From positions 4,216,001 to 4,280,000 of the forward strand of contig NC_089399.1 in assembly GCF_003171515.1 (NCBI RefSeq): DNA of 64,000 nt. The letters run 5' to 3'. A model generated the notes under the pieces. That model was not told the DNA's origin, ran no database searches, and saw only the letters and a list, made by a program, of their open reading frames with translations. Source of the DNA: Pyrenophora tritici-repentis. Lineage: Eukaryota; Ascomycota; Dothideomycetes; Pleosporales; Pleosporaceae. Below are positions 10,350 to 20,897 of the stretch, in pieces (within the stretch, counting starts at the first letter, position 1; every line of letters starts with the position of its first letter). The translations under genes were made by a program, and so were the position numbers.

Positions 10350-12806
10350 ATGGAGCCTTCAACACCAACCTCACGTCCCCATCGAATATTATAAGACTAG
10401 ATTTAACGTCTCTTACTCCATCTCCTATCCCCACGTCATCACCCACCCCTATACTATCACCCACTCCTATTCAATATCACGAATCTCCAGATGAGTTCGT
10501 GCAGGGCGTATCACGTACGTGAAACGTGCAATAATTGCAAGGAAGGATTTCCGTCAAGGTACATCACACATCTGGAAGTACGGACTCCAATACATTCGAG
10601 ATAGCGATAAGAAAGAGGTGTATTACTGCCATGAGTGCAGGGTTGGGAAGAGCAAGCAAGAGTTGTTTGTCATCAATGGCACTTCTAGGATCCGGAATCA
10701 CCTGGAACAGAAGCACCAGATTGATCCCCAGAGTGGCATCAAGCGAAAGGGTTCTGTACGGAAGTCTATAATCGACCAGCAAAGGATGGGGCTGCTTCCA
10801 GCATCTTTTTCTGGAAGGAGTCAGTAGAGAAGTTTAAAGAGCTTCTAATTCGTTGGATTTGTACTGCCATATAGCCTTCTTTCAATTAGAGAACCAGTAC
10901 TTTCGTGAACTACTCTCTTTTTAAATCCGGCACTACTCAACCACCTCCCGAAGGCTGCGAAGACTATCCGAAGCTGGGTAATGAATGCATTCATATCGAA
11001 GAAGCAACAGCTTAGGAGGACCTACACCATTCACGGAGTAGGATCTCTATCCACAGTCGCAACAATCAATTAAGTGGGTCCTAGAAGGTTCAGATTGGAT
11101 TGATTGATTACCGCTTTAAGCCTAGTAGTTACCTATAGGAGTTTAAGCCCTACCTAGATAGGTAAGTGGGTCTAGGAGAGTGACCGGATTGAATTGATTG
11201 TTGCGGAGTCTATCTCTATCTCCTTTGATCTCTGGACTTCACCAAACCCTTACGCTATCCTAGGCGTCGTCGCTATGTGGATTGATACTACCGGCATGCG
11301 ACGTGTTACCGCTTTAGGTATGCGACGTATATACGGCGAACACACTGGAGAGAATCTTGGATCGGTGGTCCTTGAATTGCTGGAAGAATACGACATTAGC
11401 GGAGATCAGATTGGATACTTTATGCTGGATAATGCCTCGGCAAATGATACCGCTGTTGAGTTTATACTCAAGGATCTCTGCCCATGGATGAAGTCAAACA
11501 ACGTCGTCATCGCCGGCTGCGTTGCTTGGGCCATGTCATCAACCTCTGTTGCCAGGCGTTCCTTATGGGGCGAAACTGTGAGAAGTATCTTGCGAAGCTG
11601 GGAAGCATCATCAACGTGGCGACTATACGAAGGTGGAAGAGCTCTGGAAGAAGTTCGGATGTTTGGGTCGTCTTCACAACCTGGTGCGATACATCAGGCT
11701 TACTCCACAACGGCGTGAGGAGTTTGCTACAATTATTATCGGCGGAGATCTTTCGCAATTCGACGGGCTTGAGCTTATCCAGAACAACTCGACCCGCTGG
11801 AACTCATGGTTTTATTCGATTACACGTGCATTAAATGTTCGAGAACGTTTAGAGCTCTTCTCGGCTCGTCATGTACCTGGAAAGGGCTCCGTAGGGATCG
11901 CGAACTTTAAGCTTGATGGACAGCACTGGTTTGAGCTTGAAAAGATTGAACTCGCTCTCAAAGACTTCTATGCTGCAACTTTGCTTTCTGAAGGTAAGAA
12001 GACGTCACTTGCGGACTGGTTTTCAACTTTGGACTGCCTTCTCCGGGAGATAAGCGAGACGAAGGATCACTACCACGACATCCACACTGAGGACGATAAC
12101 AACTTTACATGGAAGTACCTTCAAGGCTGCGCTGATGCTGCTTGGTTAAAGTGCGTTGAGTACTATAACAATCAGCAGCTGAATTGGCAAAATCGATTCC
12201 CTGAAGATACTGACCTTCCACCGGCATATTATGCGGCTCAAATCCTTGATCCATATCGCAAGTGGGATGGTTCAGGCAAGAGTGGGTTCTTCATGGCGAC
12301 GAAGAGAAGAAGAGGTGGTTTGAAAACGCACAATTAGCGGTGAAGCATCTCTGGGAGACAGAGTATAAGGAAGGTACCCTGTCGAGATGCTGCCACCACC
12401 AGCCAGGAAGGAGAGAGATCCTGACCCAGCATTTGATCGCCAGCGGGAACATAAGCGCATTCGAATAGACGCTCCAGTTTCTACAACTGATTTGTATGAA
12501 CAATACATCTCTACTGACCGGCTTCATAACGAAGAGGCAGGTTGCAATGAGGCTATTGCGTACTGGCTATCTCGCTACGACTCCCAACGAGATCTCGCTC
12601 GCTTCGCTCTAGACATGTTTGCGATCTCGCCTATGTCGGATGAATGCGAACGTCTTTTTAGTAGCGCGAAGCTTACTATCGTCGATCGCCGTGGTAGGCT
12701 GAAGGCAGATATTATAGAAGCGTGCGAGTGTCTCCGGGCCTGGTATGGAAAGCCCCAAGCTGAGGGGAACAGCGATATCGAGGATAGTGAGAACGAAGAC
12801 GACTAG
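10350..12806 (+). pseudogene. hAT-3 transposase, disrupted copy
   Basis: DNA transposase of the hAT superfamily. A BED-type zinc finger (YYCHECRVGKS, then NHLEQKHQ) is near 10620-10720. The catalytic core includes ISISFDLWTSPNP near 11210 and YFMLDNASANDTA near 11420. The C-terminal dimerisation region has SPMSDECERLFSSAKL near 12625. MITE-A sits between the zinc finger and the core, and several one-base indels break the frame. The inverted copy at 45675-48142 is open apart from the MITE. Confidence 0.85.
11052..11212 (+). mobile_element. MITE-A copy 2
   Basis: 161 bp (one C lost in the terminal CACAGTCCGC), target duplication tctctatc. It is shared with the inverted block (47273-47434), so it is older than the duplication. 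Confidence 0.95.
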
Positions 12807-12977
12807 ATTGACAGTCAGTAGTAAAACACATTTCCTCGGCTTCCTTCTTTGCTTCAGCCTCATTCTTGGCGGTCTTGTTGGTCGGACCGGTCTGGTCGGA
12901 CCGGTCCTTATGTAAGCACCTGGTCTGGTCTGGTCTGTACCCTCAGACCAGACCAGACCAGACCATTCCGATCACTG

Positions 12978-13019
12978 GCGTAAGCTAAGCAAGGAAAGCA
13001 TTCTATAGACTAGGGAGAC
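12978..13019 (+). mobile_element. Short LINE ORF2 fragment (LINE-B)
   Basis: GCGTAAGCTAAGCAAGG and the following 25 bases are nearly the reverse complement of LINE-A ORF2 at about 14876-14918. A piece of another LINE in + orientation therefore lies between hAT-3a and the 3' end of LINE-A. Confidence 0.7.
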
Positions 13020-13271
13020 TATTATTATTATTATTATATTTCCATTAGAGTCCTGTATCAGTCGGTGACTATGTAGGACTTTGGCTAAGCCGTTCTATGT
13101 ATGATGGTCGTTGTGGAGTTTCTATGGGTCTTGTACAATTTGGGTGGTGTTTTGCGTACTCCAATTTCAGAGCTAGTCTTCCATTGGCGCGGGTGCTAAA
13201 GAGCAGTGTGGTGAATAGAAAGAGATGTAGCAGCGGGCTCTTTTAGATAAGGAAATATTGTTTTTGTAGTT

Positions 13272-13508
13272 TTATACAGTGTCTGTCTGTTCGGTGGTTT
13301 GCCCAAGGTGCCATTTTCTCGTGCCAATCCTAGTACTTGCAATAAAGGCTAGAGTAGCTTTGATGCCTGTCTTTGTTTGGAGGAGGAGTGGGAGGGTGAT
13401 GGGTCTGTGTGGTATTGATTCTTTGAGTGTATTTCGATGTGTTTTGTACTGTTTGCAATCTAGAAGTAGATGCTGTGGTGTTTGTGGTTTGTAGCATATA
13501 CATAGATT
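13272..13508 (-). pseudogene. LINE-A ORF2 C-terminus
   Basis: The frame carries the end of ORF2 (TPQHLLLDC, then GTRKWHLGQ), which together with CNLC on the other side of MITE-B forms the C-terminal C-x2-C-H-C motif of Tad1-like proteins. It is separated from the rest only by MITE-B (13509-13636). Confidence 0.8.
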
Positions 13509-13636
13509 CAGACTCCGCAACAATCAATCGATCGACATGATTGATTCCTATATAGGTTAAAGAGTTACTTTATTAGGCAGCCTTTAACCTAGATAGGAAT
13601 CAATCATGCCGATCCGATTGATTGTTGCGGAGTCTG
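13509..13636 (+). mobile_element. MITE-B copy 2
   Basis: 128 bp with target duplication catagatt (13501-13508, 13637-13644), inside LINE-A ORF2. Confidence 0.95.
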
Positions 13637-15240
13637 CATAGATTGCAGTCTCTCTTGTTGAATCTCTTAAGGTAGGAGTTGAAGTATCCATGTCCTAGCT
13701 TGAGTGAGTAGAACGCGCTCGAGATTTCTCTTGGTGTTCCCTTCGGGACTTTGATTGTTGTATGTGTGTTGAGCTTGAAGATCCTTGAGTAGGAGCTTCT
13801 GTTTTTGGTGGGCCTGTCGGTATACCTCTTGTACTCCATCAGTTGTTCTGTTTTTTGTATTTTGTTGATTTCTGTGCCTAAGTAGGCTAGGCTCGCTGTG
13901 GTCGATGTTGTTGGTCTCTCTTTAGCTGCTTCCTTTGCTAGCGTGTCGGCTTTTTCGTTGCCCTTGACGTCGTTATGTCCTGGGGCCCACTGCAGGTGGA
14001 TCGATGCTTTCTTTGTCGTTATTCTCTTTGCAGCTCTGATGCATCTTAGTAGCCACTGTTGTCCCGGGTTGTCCGATAGGTTGTTAAGCCTATGGATTGC
14101 TGCTTGGTTGTCTGCGTATACGTAGATCTCTTGGCCTTCTTGTGCCACTGTAGCCGCGTGTTCAAATGCCTGTGCTATCCCCTCTAGTTCACCGTTGTAG
14201 ACTAGTTGGGAGCATCCAATGTTTGTCTTTTGAGAAAAGGTTTCTTCGTGGGTGGAGCTGTACGCTACTACACCTACGCCGATCCCTATTCCCTTGTCGT
14301 GTTGTGAGGCATCTGAGTAGATTGCGGTGAAGTTATCTCCGCTCCTTGATAGGATATAATCCGTGTGTGCAATTGCCTCTTCCTCTTTGCTCTTTTTTGA
14401 TACAGTAACCTTGTAGTTAAGACTTTCCCATGGTCTGAACCTATATGGGATTATCTTTTCTACGCTATTGTTGTCTCTCTCTGGGATTGACTTAACAATA
14501 GTGTATAGTTGTCTATGCTGGTTTGGCTTTTTGTAGCTAGCTTTGTCTGTATTTGTGATCCTTGTAATTGCTTTCTGGATTGGGTGGTTGCTGGATAGCT
14601 GGTGTGCTCTAGACGCATACTTTCGGTTGTTGGTGTTGAGTCTAATTGCAGGTGACGTAAGTCCGGATTCAATGCTTGTTGGTAGGGATGGTGACGTTCT
14701 AAACACTCCAATTATCTTTCTACACGCCAGGTTGTGCAGTGATTGTAGGAGGCTAGTGGCGTAGCTTTGGTTCTTCCAGTATATTTGTGATCCGTAGTCT
14801 GCAACGCTTGTGACGCATGCTAGGTATAGTTGTCGTACTGCTTTTGGGGAGAGTCCTCTTTCGATGTTGGCTAGTCTCCCTAGTCTATAGAATGCTTTCC
14901 TTGCTTGGCTTACGCGTGTAGCAATATGTTCCTTGAAGGACAGTCTATTGTCTATGTGGATACCTAGCCATTTGATTGTGTCTTTCGGTTCTACAATGGT
15001 GTTGTCTGGAAGCTGTAGGCTTCTCTCTTTTCTCTCTTTCTTGGCGGTAAAGTGGATGAGCTCTGTCTTAGCTATATCGAACATAATCGCTAAGTTTTTC
15101 CCTCGGTGAGATAGTAGGCGGACTTGCTGTTCTAGTATTTTGACATTTTTCTTTAGCGATGTTGAGGATGTCGATAGAGATAGGTCGTCAATATAGGATA
15201 GGTTGAAGCTTTGTAGTCCTGGGAAGAGGTCTCTGGTGTA
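13637..15240 (-). pseudogene. LINE-A ORF2: end of reverse transcriptase, RNase H
   Basis: Contains the reverse transcriptase catalytic box SYIDDLSLS near 15200. A full RNase H follows: first Asp in AIYSDASQHDKG about 14320, Glu in YNGELEGIAQA about 14190, Asp in VYADNQAAI about 14110, and the HNDVKGNEKAD region about 13970. It ends in CNLC at the MITE-B site. The frame is open throughout. It is split from the rest of the reverse transcriptase by hAT-2 at 15241, between IYT and RDLFPGLQ. ORF2 copies element RNA by target-primed reverse transcription. Confidence 0.9.
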
Positions 15241-18200
15241 CAGACTTGTCATTAAGCAAATCAAACAAACTTTGGACGCTGATTTGATTTGTTTGTACAA
15301 AACTTAAGATTGTATTTAAGTTGTTTAGTTTGATAGTGTTTTAGGAGGCCGTTTGTTTAAAAGTTTAATAGATTTGATACTGTTTAGGTGCTGATCTAAT
15401 CGTATATCGTATATATTACTAAGCTTCGCTGTCCTACTTGCATATTTCGTATATTGCAGCTACCTCAGCGTCAGTTACATCGCCTAATGTGAGGGATCGA
15501 TCAAGAAAGATTGGATTTGACAAGATACAAGCTATCGAGCTATCTACGTTGTGAGCCCGAACTTATGCTGTGGGCGCCAAGGCGCTAGTCCGATAAGATA
15601 AGGATCTTATCGATATGGGGGCCATGGGCCGAGCGAGTCTATGGATCCGTAACACCTAAGTTGTAATCAGATGGAGGCTTAAAGCCAGCGTCGCGCCAGC
15701 TTCGTATACACTGTATTGCTGCAAGCAGTTGTAACCTAATTTTGCGTCGCCTTGGCTCTAATAAATCACCGAGCTCGCTAAACAGCCGCTCGCACTCATA
15801 ACTTAAGGCTAGTATTGTTAATATATCGATCGCCATACGCGCTAGGTTAGGATACTTTAGGCGTAGGCTTATCTAATAGCTAACAGGATTACTACCTTGT
15901 TCGAACTGCTCCTGCGTCCAGCGGAGTTCAAACCGTCGCCAACGCTCCAGCTTATCTATCTCTGTCACCTCAACAATGCTATAAGGCTCCGCATTAACGA
16001 GCGCGTTAATGGCGTCGTTAATACCGCTTAAGAGCTGCACTAGTGGGCGACTTTGGCGCTGTATTTGCGGCTTATAGAACGCCCAAAGTTGTTTCAACCT
16101 AGCGTTGTTTGCCTTAAGCTAGCTCGGTTTGTCGCGCTAGCTGTTCTCACAGTAGTTCTTGTAGTATAGGTGGAGGCAGGTAGCGGCAAAGTATGCGGGT
16201 GATTCGTCGAGCTTAGTGTAATACGCGTTAAGCTTTGCCCAAGCTGCGCGTAGGTTAATAGGAAGGTGATCTTCTAGCGCGCTATTGGCATTATAGTCGA
16301 CGCTTTCGTGGTTTTTAAGTAGCTGCTCGTACACGGCAAGTATAGCTTCGAAGACAGGTATAACCTCGTATATCGCGCCGAAACGGCCAGCTTTACCGCG
16401 AGCTTTAAGCCGTTTTGTCGCCTCCTTTAGCGGCTCTAACACTGATATATACTAGGTTATTACCGCCTAATCGTCAGCCGTAAGCCTATTAGATCTCATC
16501 TAAGCTGGTACTTTAGTGAGCTTATTGTTACGGCTACGCGCGTACGCGTCGGCGCCCACCGTCCTTTCGATGTGGCTTTGGGCGTACTCATCAACGGCGT
16601 TATGGAGTTTTGCGGCGCGTACAAAGGTGTCGTGAAAGCTGTTCCAGCGCGTGACGACTGGCTTTACTAGCTCGAGTATTTCCTGCTTTTAGTCGGGAGC
16701 CTTAGCGTTAACACGGCGCTGGCAATTAGCAAAAAGATCATGTTGTTGCGGTGTTTAGATGTAGTTGATGATATCGATTAGTACACTAAGCGGACCTTGC
16801 TGCCGCTATTCTTGTAGGTAGGCTGCCTCTGTTTTGTGCTCGTCCTAATTATTATCGTACGCGTCCTTATCAAAGCCGAAGATAATCATCTGTCCGACTA
16901 AGTTAAGTGTGTGAGGGCCGCAGCGGAGGCGGTGATGGCTTGCTGTAAATTCAAAGCGTTGGGCGAGTTTGGTGACGGCGGTGTCGTTAGCGTACGCGTT
17001 GTCGAGCACAAAGTACCTAAGCTAGCTACGTGTTATACCGAAGACATCGATTATATTGCCGACAACTTCAGCTATCCTCTCGCCCGTGTGGGCGCCCGTA
17101 AGCTGAGGCAGCGCGATAGGTAGGTCCCTGATAGTGCCGTCGGCGTCAGCAAAATGAGCAACAACTCCAAAGAAGCCGCGCTTGCCGCCTTTTGTCGTCC
17201 AGCCATCGAAGCTTATATAGATTTTACTAATAGCCGACGAGAGCATCTGAACAACCTGCGGCTCTATATAGCGATACAGCCTTATCACGAAGCTAGCTAC
17301 ACTGTTATGACTTACCTATAGCGCGTTAGCTGCCTCTAGGTTAGCAAACTCTATTATCTGCCTAAACGCAGGCGTTTCGAACTCGCGGAGAGGGTAGTTA
17401 TTATCGACAAGCCACGTAACAGCGGCGTATCGAAAGCGCTGTACGTCAAAGTTTCCGAGCTTGTTAGCGACGCCTTAAGGTACATCGACACCGCCCTTGG
17501 TTATTATCTTAAGCGTCGTTTGGCCTCGCGGTAGTGTAATCGAATCTAGTTTGCCCTTGCGATCGTAGCCGTGGCTAAGTAGCTTCTGCGCGAGGTAGTT
17601 GATAGCGTTACTGGTCGACTTTGTAACCTCTAGATAGGCGCAAAAGATCTTACGATAATAGCAGTATTTGCAAACAAAGAACGTACGATAAGGCTTACGG
17701 AGAGAGGCAACGCGGTAACCGTACTAATATACCCAACTTTTGTTGCGCTTTAACGTACGCAGCAGCTTCGTAAAACGCGGTAAACGCTTCTAATTAATGC
17801 CGTCAAAGTTGTCCGTAAACTCGTCATCAAAGCCAGTATTATCCCCACCTTCGATAGCCTCACTTGTAGCCTCCGTAGCAGCCCTACTACCCTCGGCCGG
17901 CGGTTGTATAGTAGCTTCTAGTATAGCGTCGCGCAACTGCGACTCGAACGGCGCGTCTTCGGTAGCCTGGCTTGCTGCAGCAGCTAGGGCTTTACGTGGC
18001 GAGGTGCGGATAGACAGCTCAGGCTGCGAATCGTCCATCAGGATAGGCTGCGATGCACTGCCTTTAGCTGTTTTGGCGCGCTTGTGGGGGCCGTGGGGGC
18101 TGGGGGTGCCCTCGGCGGCGCGTTTTAGGTTACGAAGCGGCATTTTCGGCGTGTTAGGCAACGAGAAACACTAAAACGTGCTGTAGAGAGGGTAGTGTAG

Positions 18201-18571
18201 CTGCAAAAGATGGCTAACAGCGATATAGAAGATGGGAGATAGGATATAAGATAGCGGTCATCGACGGCTAGCGACGCTCGTGTAGTTATATAATGACTAA
18301 GCTAGATGCAACACAAGAAAACTATCGCGAAATTGCTACCTCCGCTATCTCAAAAACATCATTAAAGTCGATCTTAAAACACCTTAGGACATCATCTATA
18401 GAACAGCTCGCTATGTAATATTAGTCAAACAGTCAAACAAACTAAACAAATTTCGATCGTACGTTTGATTTGTTTGTATATTTCTATAGGCAGCGTTTGG
18501 TTTGTTTAATTTGCTTATAGTCAAGCAAATCAAACAAACTATTCAAACGCGTTTGCTTAATGACAAGTCTG
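15241..18571 (-). mobile_element. hAT-2, full-length but decayed
   Basis: 3331 bp. Both ends read CAGACTTGTCATTAAGC inward, flanked by an exact 8-bp duplication ctggtgta (15233-15240, 18572-18579). Subterminal AAGCAAATCAAACAAACT repeats are at each end. It encodes a stop-ridden transposase on the minus strand. Confidence 0.93.
15639..18161 (-). pseudogene. hAT-2 transposase, inactivated
   Basis: Open pieces read in order on the minus strand. First is a low-complexity N-terminus with a basic stretch (17790-18161). A zinc-finger-like FVCKYCYYRK segment lies near 17670. The catalytic core (YISFDGWTTKGGKRG, then GAHTGERI) is at 17022-17288. Next come helical segments (16137-16442, 15873-16097) and the C-terminal hAT dimerisation domain (ALSYECERLFSELGDLLEPRR, 15639-15836). 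The stops are mostly TAG and TAA at likely Gln or Trp sites, and TA dinucleotides are frequent, as RIP would leave. It resembles the intact hAT-1 transposase. Confidence 0.85.
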
Positions 18572-18579
18572 CTGGTGTA

Positions 18580-19170
18580 GATAAGAAAGAAGATTGGAGA
18601 CACTGGGCTGCCTTGAGGTATCCCAGCTATTATCTCGGAGAATTCTTGTGTCTTATTGTCGAAGGAGAGTCTTAGCGATCTGTTTGAGAAGAAGGATTTT
18701 GTCCAAGCGATAAGACTAATTGGAAGGCCTAGCTAGACTCCGCAACAATCAATTCAATCCGGTCACTCTCCTAGACCCACTTACCTATCTAGGTAGGGCT
18801 TAAACTCCTATAGGTAACTACTAGGCTTAAAGCGGTAATCAATCAATCCAATCTGAACCTTCTAGGACCCACTTAATTGATTGTTGCGGACTGTGGGCCT
18901 AGCTTCTTAAGCGTTCGCAGGAATTGATTGTGTGAGACGTGGTCAAATGCTCCCTTTACGTCCAGGAAGATAGTTGATGTTATTTGGCCTTTCTGTTTCT
19001 GGTGCTGAATTTGGTCGCTAAGTAGCATAGCTGCATCTATTGCAGATTTCTTGAGTCTACCCCCAATTTGGGTTGGGTGTAGTAGCTCTGTGATTTCTGC
19101 TAGATTGCTCAGCCTACTTGCGGTGATTCTCTCGTTAATCTTTCCTAAACAGCTTAATAGAGTGATAACT
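18580..19170 (-). pseudogene. LINE-A ORF2: middle of reverse transcriptase
   Basis: Between the Copia-2 and hAT-2 insertions this stretch encodes reverse transcriptase motifs: LHPTQIGGRLKKSAIDA, the A box TIFLDVKGAFDHV near 18960, and the B box GIPQGSPVSPIFF near 18610. MITE-A (18734-18895) divides it. Joining the flanks at the target duplications gives a continuous frame with the neighbouring pieces. Confidence 0.88.
18734..18895 (-). mobile_element. MITE-A copy 3
   Basis: 162 bp, target duplication ggcctagc (18726-18733, 18896-18903), within LINE-A ORF2. Confidence 0.95.
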
Positions 19171-19386
19171 TGTCAGATAATAGCACTGTTGAAGATGAGA
19201 GCGTACAGACGCTGGGTTAGACTAGCGCGACCCGGCATCTGAGAGAGCCAATCGGATCACAGGAAGGCTTGGCACCCCCCAGGTGTGCCCACAACCGTAG
19301 ACAGAACCAACAAACAATCAACAATCAATATCATCACCATTATTACCTATTTCATCAGTATTCCAGATGAGAGTGAATATCTGACA
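19171..19386 (+). repeat. Copia-2 5' LTR
   Basis: 216 bp, TGTCAGATAA to ATATCTGACA. Confidence 0.95.
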
Positions 19387-19400
19387 ATTAAGAGTCTCAC
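19387..19400 (+). promoter_or_regulatory. Copia-2 primer-binding site
   Basis: ATTAAGAGTCTCAC abuts the LTR, complementary to the anticodon stem-loop of tRNA-Lys(CUU). Confidence 0.7.
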
Positions 19401-19421
19401 TATCTTTACCTACCTACCAAA

Positions 19422-20693
19422 ATGACGACATTTACCACCCGCGACGCGACCGTGACTTTACGCGACCAGTCAGACTACACCGGTTGGATGCTACAACTGC
19501 AAGCGCGTTGCATAGCACACAATATTTGGGATAAGATTGACCCAAAGACTACTACTCAGCCCCTCCGGAGGCCTACCGACCTTAGAATCCCAATCCTTGC
19601 TGACTACCAAGCAGCTTCTGGCATCGAAGAGCCAGGAAGACTTAGCGAACTATCGAACAGCGGACAGAAAGCGTTTAAAGAAGACCTCGAGTACTATCGC
19701 ATGTCGATGGAGCAGTACAAAAGCGACCGACACCAATACGAAAAGGAGCAGTCAAGCTTCCAGCACATCATGACCCTGATTCAATCAAGCGTGTCACCGC
19801 ACCTACTACGCACATGCTGTCTCCCAGACAAGACACTTCGCGAGTGGATTATAAACTTGAAGCTTACAGTTGGAGTGAGCGATCGCACCGAGAAGGAGCG
19901 AGCTAGAGAAAGATACCTAGCATCCCTCAAACCAATGAGGACCCCAAATCAATGGGACACGTGGCTGGCGGAATATGACCAAGCCGCCACGGAAGCTGAA
20001 GTATACAGCGTACCAGAAGTGTCACAACTTGATGCGATGTCAAAGGACTTTCTGGTGGCCGTCCAGAAAACAGCACCTATCTGGGCCGTAAACTTCCAAG
20101 AGAACGGACGATGGGCAGCTGGGATGAGCCGAAAGGAGATGATGAATCGGTTCCGAGAGCACATGATGATGCACCATCCCCTTTTTAGATCAGGGAAGCA
20201 CAAAGCAGCTATGGCAGCTTACGATGAAAGCACACATGATGATACAACTCTCGCTGGAGGTGCATCCTACCAGCCACTGCGCGGGACGCCGAGCAGTGGG
20301 GTCACCGCGCCATCTACCAACTTGAATCCGGGGAATACCTCGCAAACAAAGTATCGGGGACGTCCTCGTAAACAACCACAAACCTCACAAGCCATGAGAA
20401 AGCCAGCACAGAAGCGGTCCTCAGCGCAAAGTGAAGGGACTACCTCCGGGCAGAAATGCCCAGCGTGTTATCAATATCATGAACTCAGAGCATGCTACTA
20501 TGTCAATCCAGACCTAGCGCCAGAGTGGTGGACACCAAATGAAGCTACAAATGAACTAGTACAGTTTAAATGTAAGAATGATACACAGCTGCAAGGGCTA
20601 ATCCGCGGACAATGCAGATCCCGTACACGCACGCCAGCTCTGAAACAATCACATACACCAACGCCGGAGTACTCTCAGTCACCAATCGAATGA
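19422..20693 (+). CDS. Copia-2 Gag
   Basis: 423-residue structural protein of the virus-like particle. The first ATG after the primer site begins MTTFTTRDATVTL, as in the other copia Gags here. The middle has the conserved RERYLASLKPMRTPNQWDTWL segment. The C-terminus has the zinc-binding CPACYQYHELRACYY region (a C-x2-C-x4-H-x4-C-like knuckle) and a basic stretch. The frame ends in TGA (20691-20693) followed by CTA, and the same frame continues into pol, so Gag-Pol could arise by stop-codon readthrough. Intact and probably functional. Confidence 0.93.
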   Translation: MTTFTTRDATVTLRDQSDYTGWMLQLQARCIAHNIWDKIDPKTTTQPLRRPTDLRIPILADYQAASGIEEPGRLSELSNSGQKAFKEDLEYYRMSMEQYKSDRHQYEKEQSSFQHIMTLIQSSVSPHLLRTCCLPDKTLREWIINLKLTVGVSDRTEKERARERYLASLKPMRTPNQWDTWLAEYDQAATEAEVYSVPEVSQLDAMSKDFLVAVQKTAPIWAVNFQENGRWAAGMSRKEMMNRFREHMMMHHPLFRSGKHKAAMAAYDESTHDDTTLAGGASYQPLRGTPSSGVTAPSTNLNPGNTSQTKYRGRPRKQPQTSQAMRKPAQKRSSAQSEGTTSGQKCPACYQYHELRACYYVNPDLAPEWWTPNEATNELVQFKCKNDTQLQGLIRGQCRSRTRTPALKQSHTPTPEYSQSPIE

Positions 20694-20769
20694 CTAGAAG
20701 GCCGAAAGATTACGGACGTAGACGCCGCGTTCACTACCATCGCACGGAGTGGGACAGCCGAGCACACGT

Positions 20770-20897
20770 CAGACTCCGCAACAATCAATCGATCGACATG
20801 ATTGATTCCTATATAGGTTAAAGAGTTACTTTATTAGGCAGCCTTTAACCTAGATAGGAATCAATCATGCCGATCCGATTGATTGTTGCGGAGTCTG
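20770..20897 (+). mobile_element. MITE-B copy 3
   Basis: 128 bp, target duplication gcacacgt, between gag and the protease of Copia-2. Confidence 0.95.

Larger units (their letters stand above)
2725..12977 (+). repeat. Left copy of the ~10-kb inverted duplication
   Basis: Collinear in reverse with 45504-55637: Copia-1, unassigned sequence, LINE 3' end with MITE-C, hAT-4 fragment, hAT-3 with MITE-A. Similarity stops at the first base of the Copia-1 LTR and the last base of the hAT-3 terminus. Confidence 0.95.
10259..12977 (+). mobile_element. hAT-3a, 5' end deleted
   Basis: The 3' terminus ends CCGATCACTG (reverse: CAGTGATCGG), with GGTCTGGTC subterminal repeats. The 5' terminus present in the inverted copy is lost here: about 185 bp that correspond to 48233-48417 are missing at about 10259. 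The right flank (gcgtaagc) is a LINE ORF2 fragment. Confidence 0.88.
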
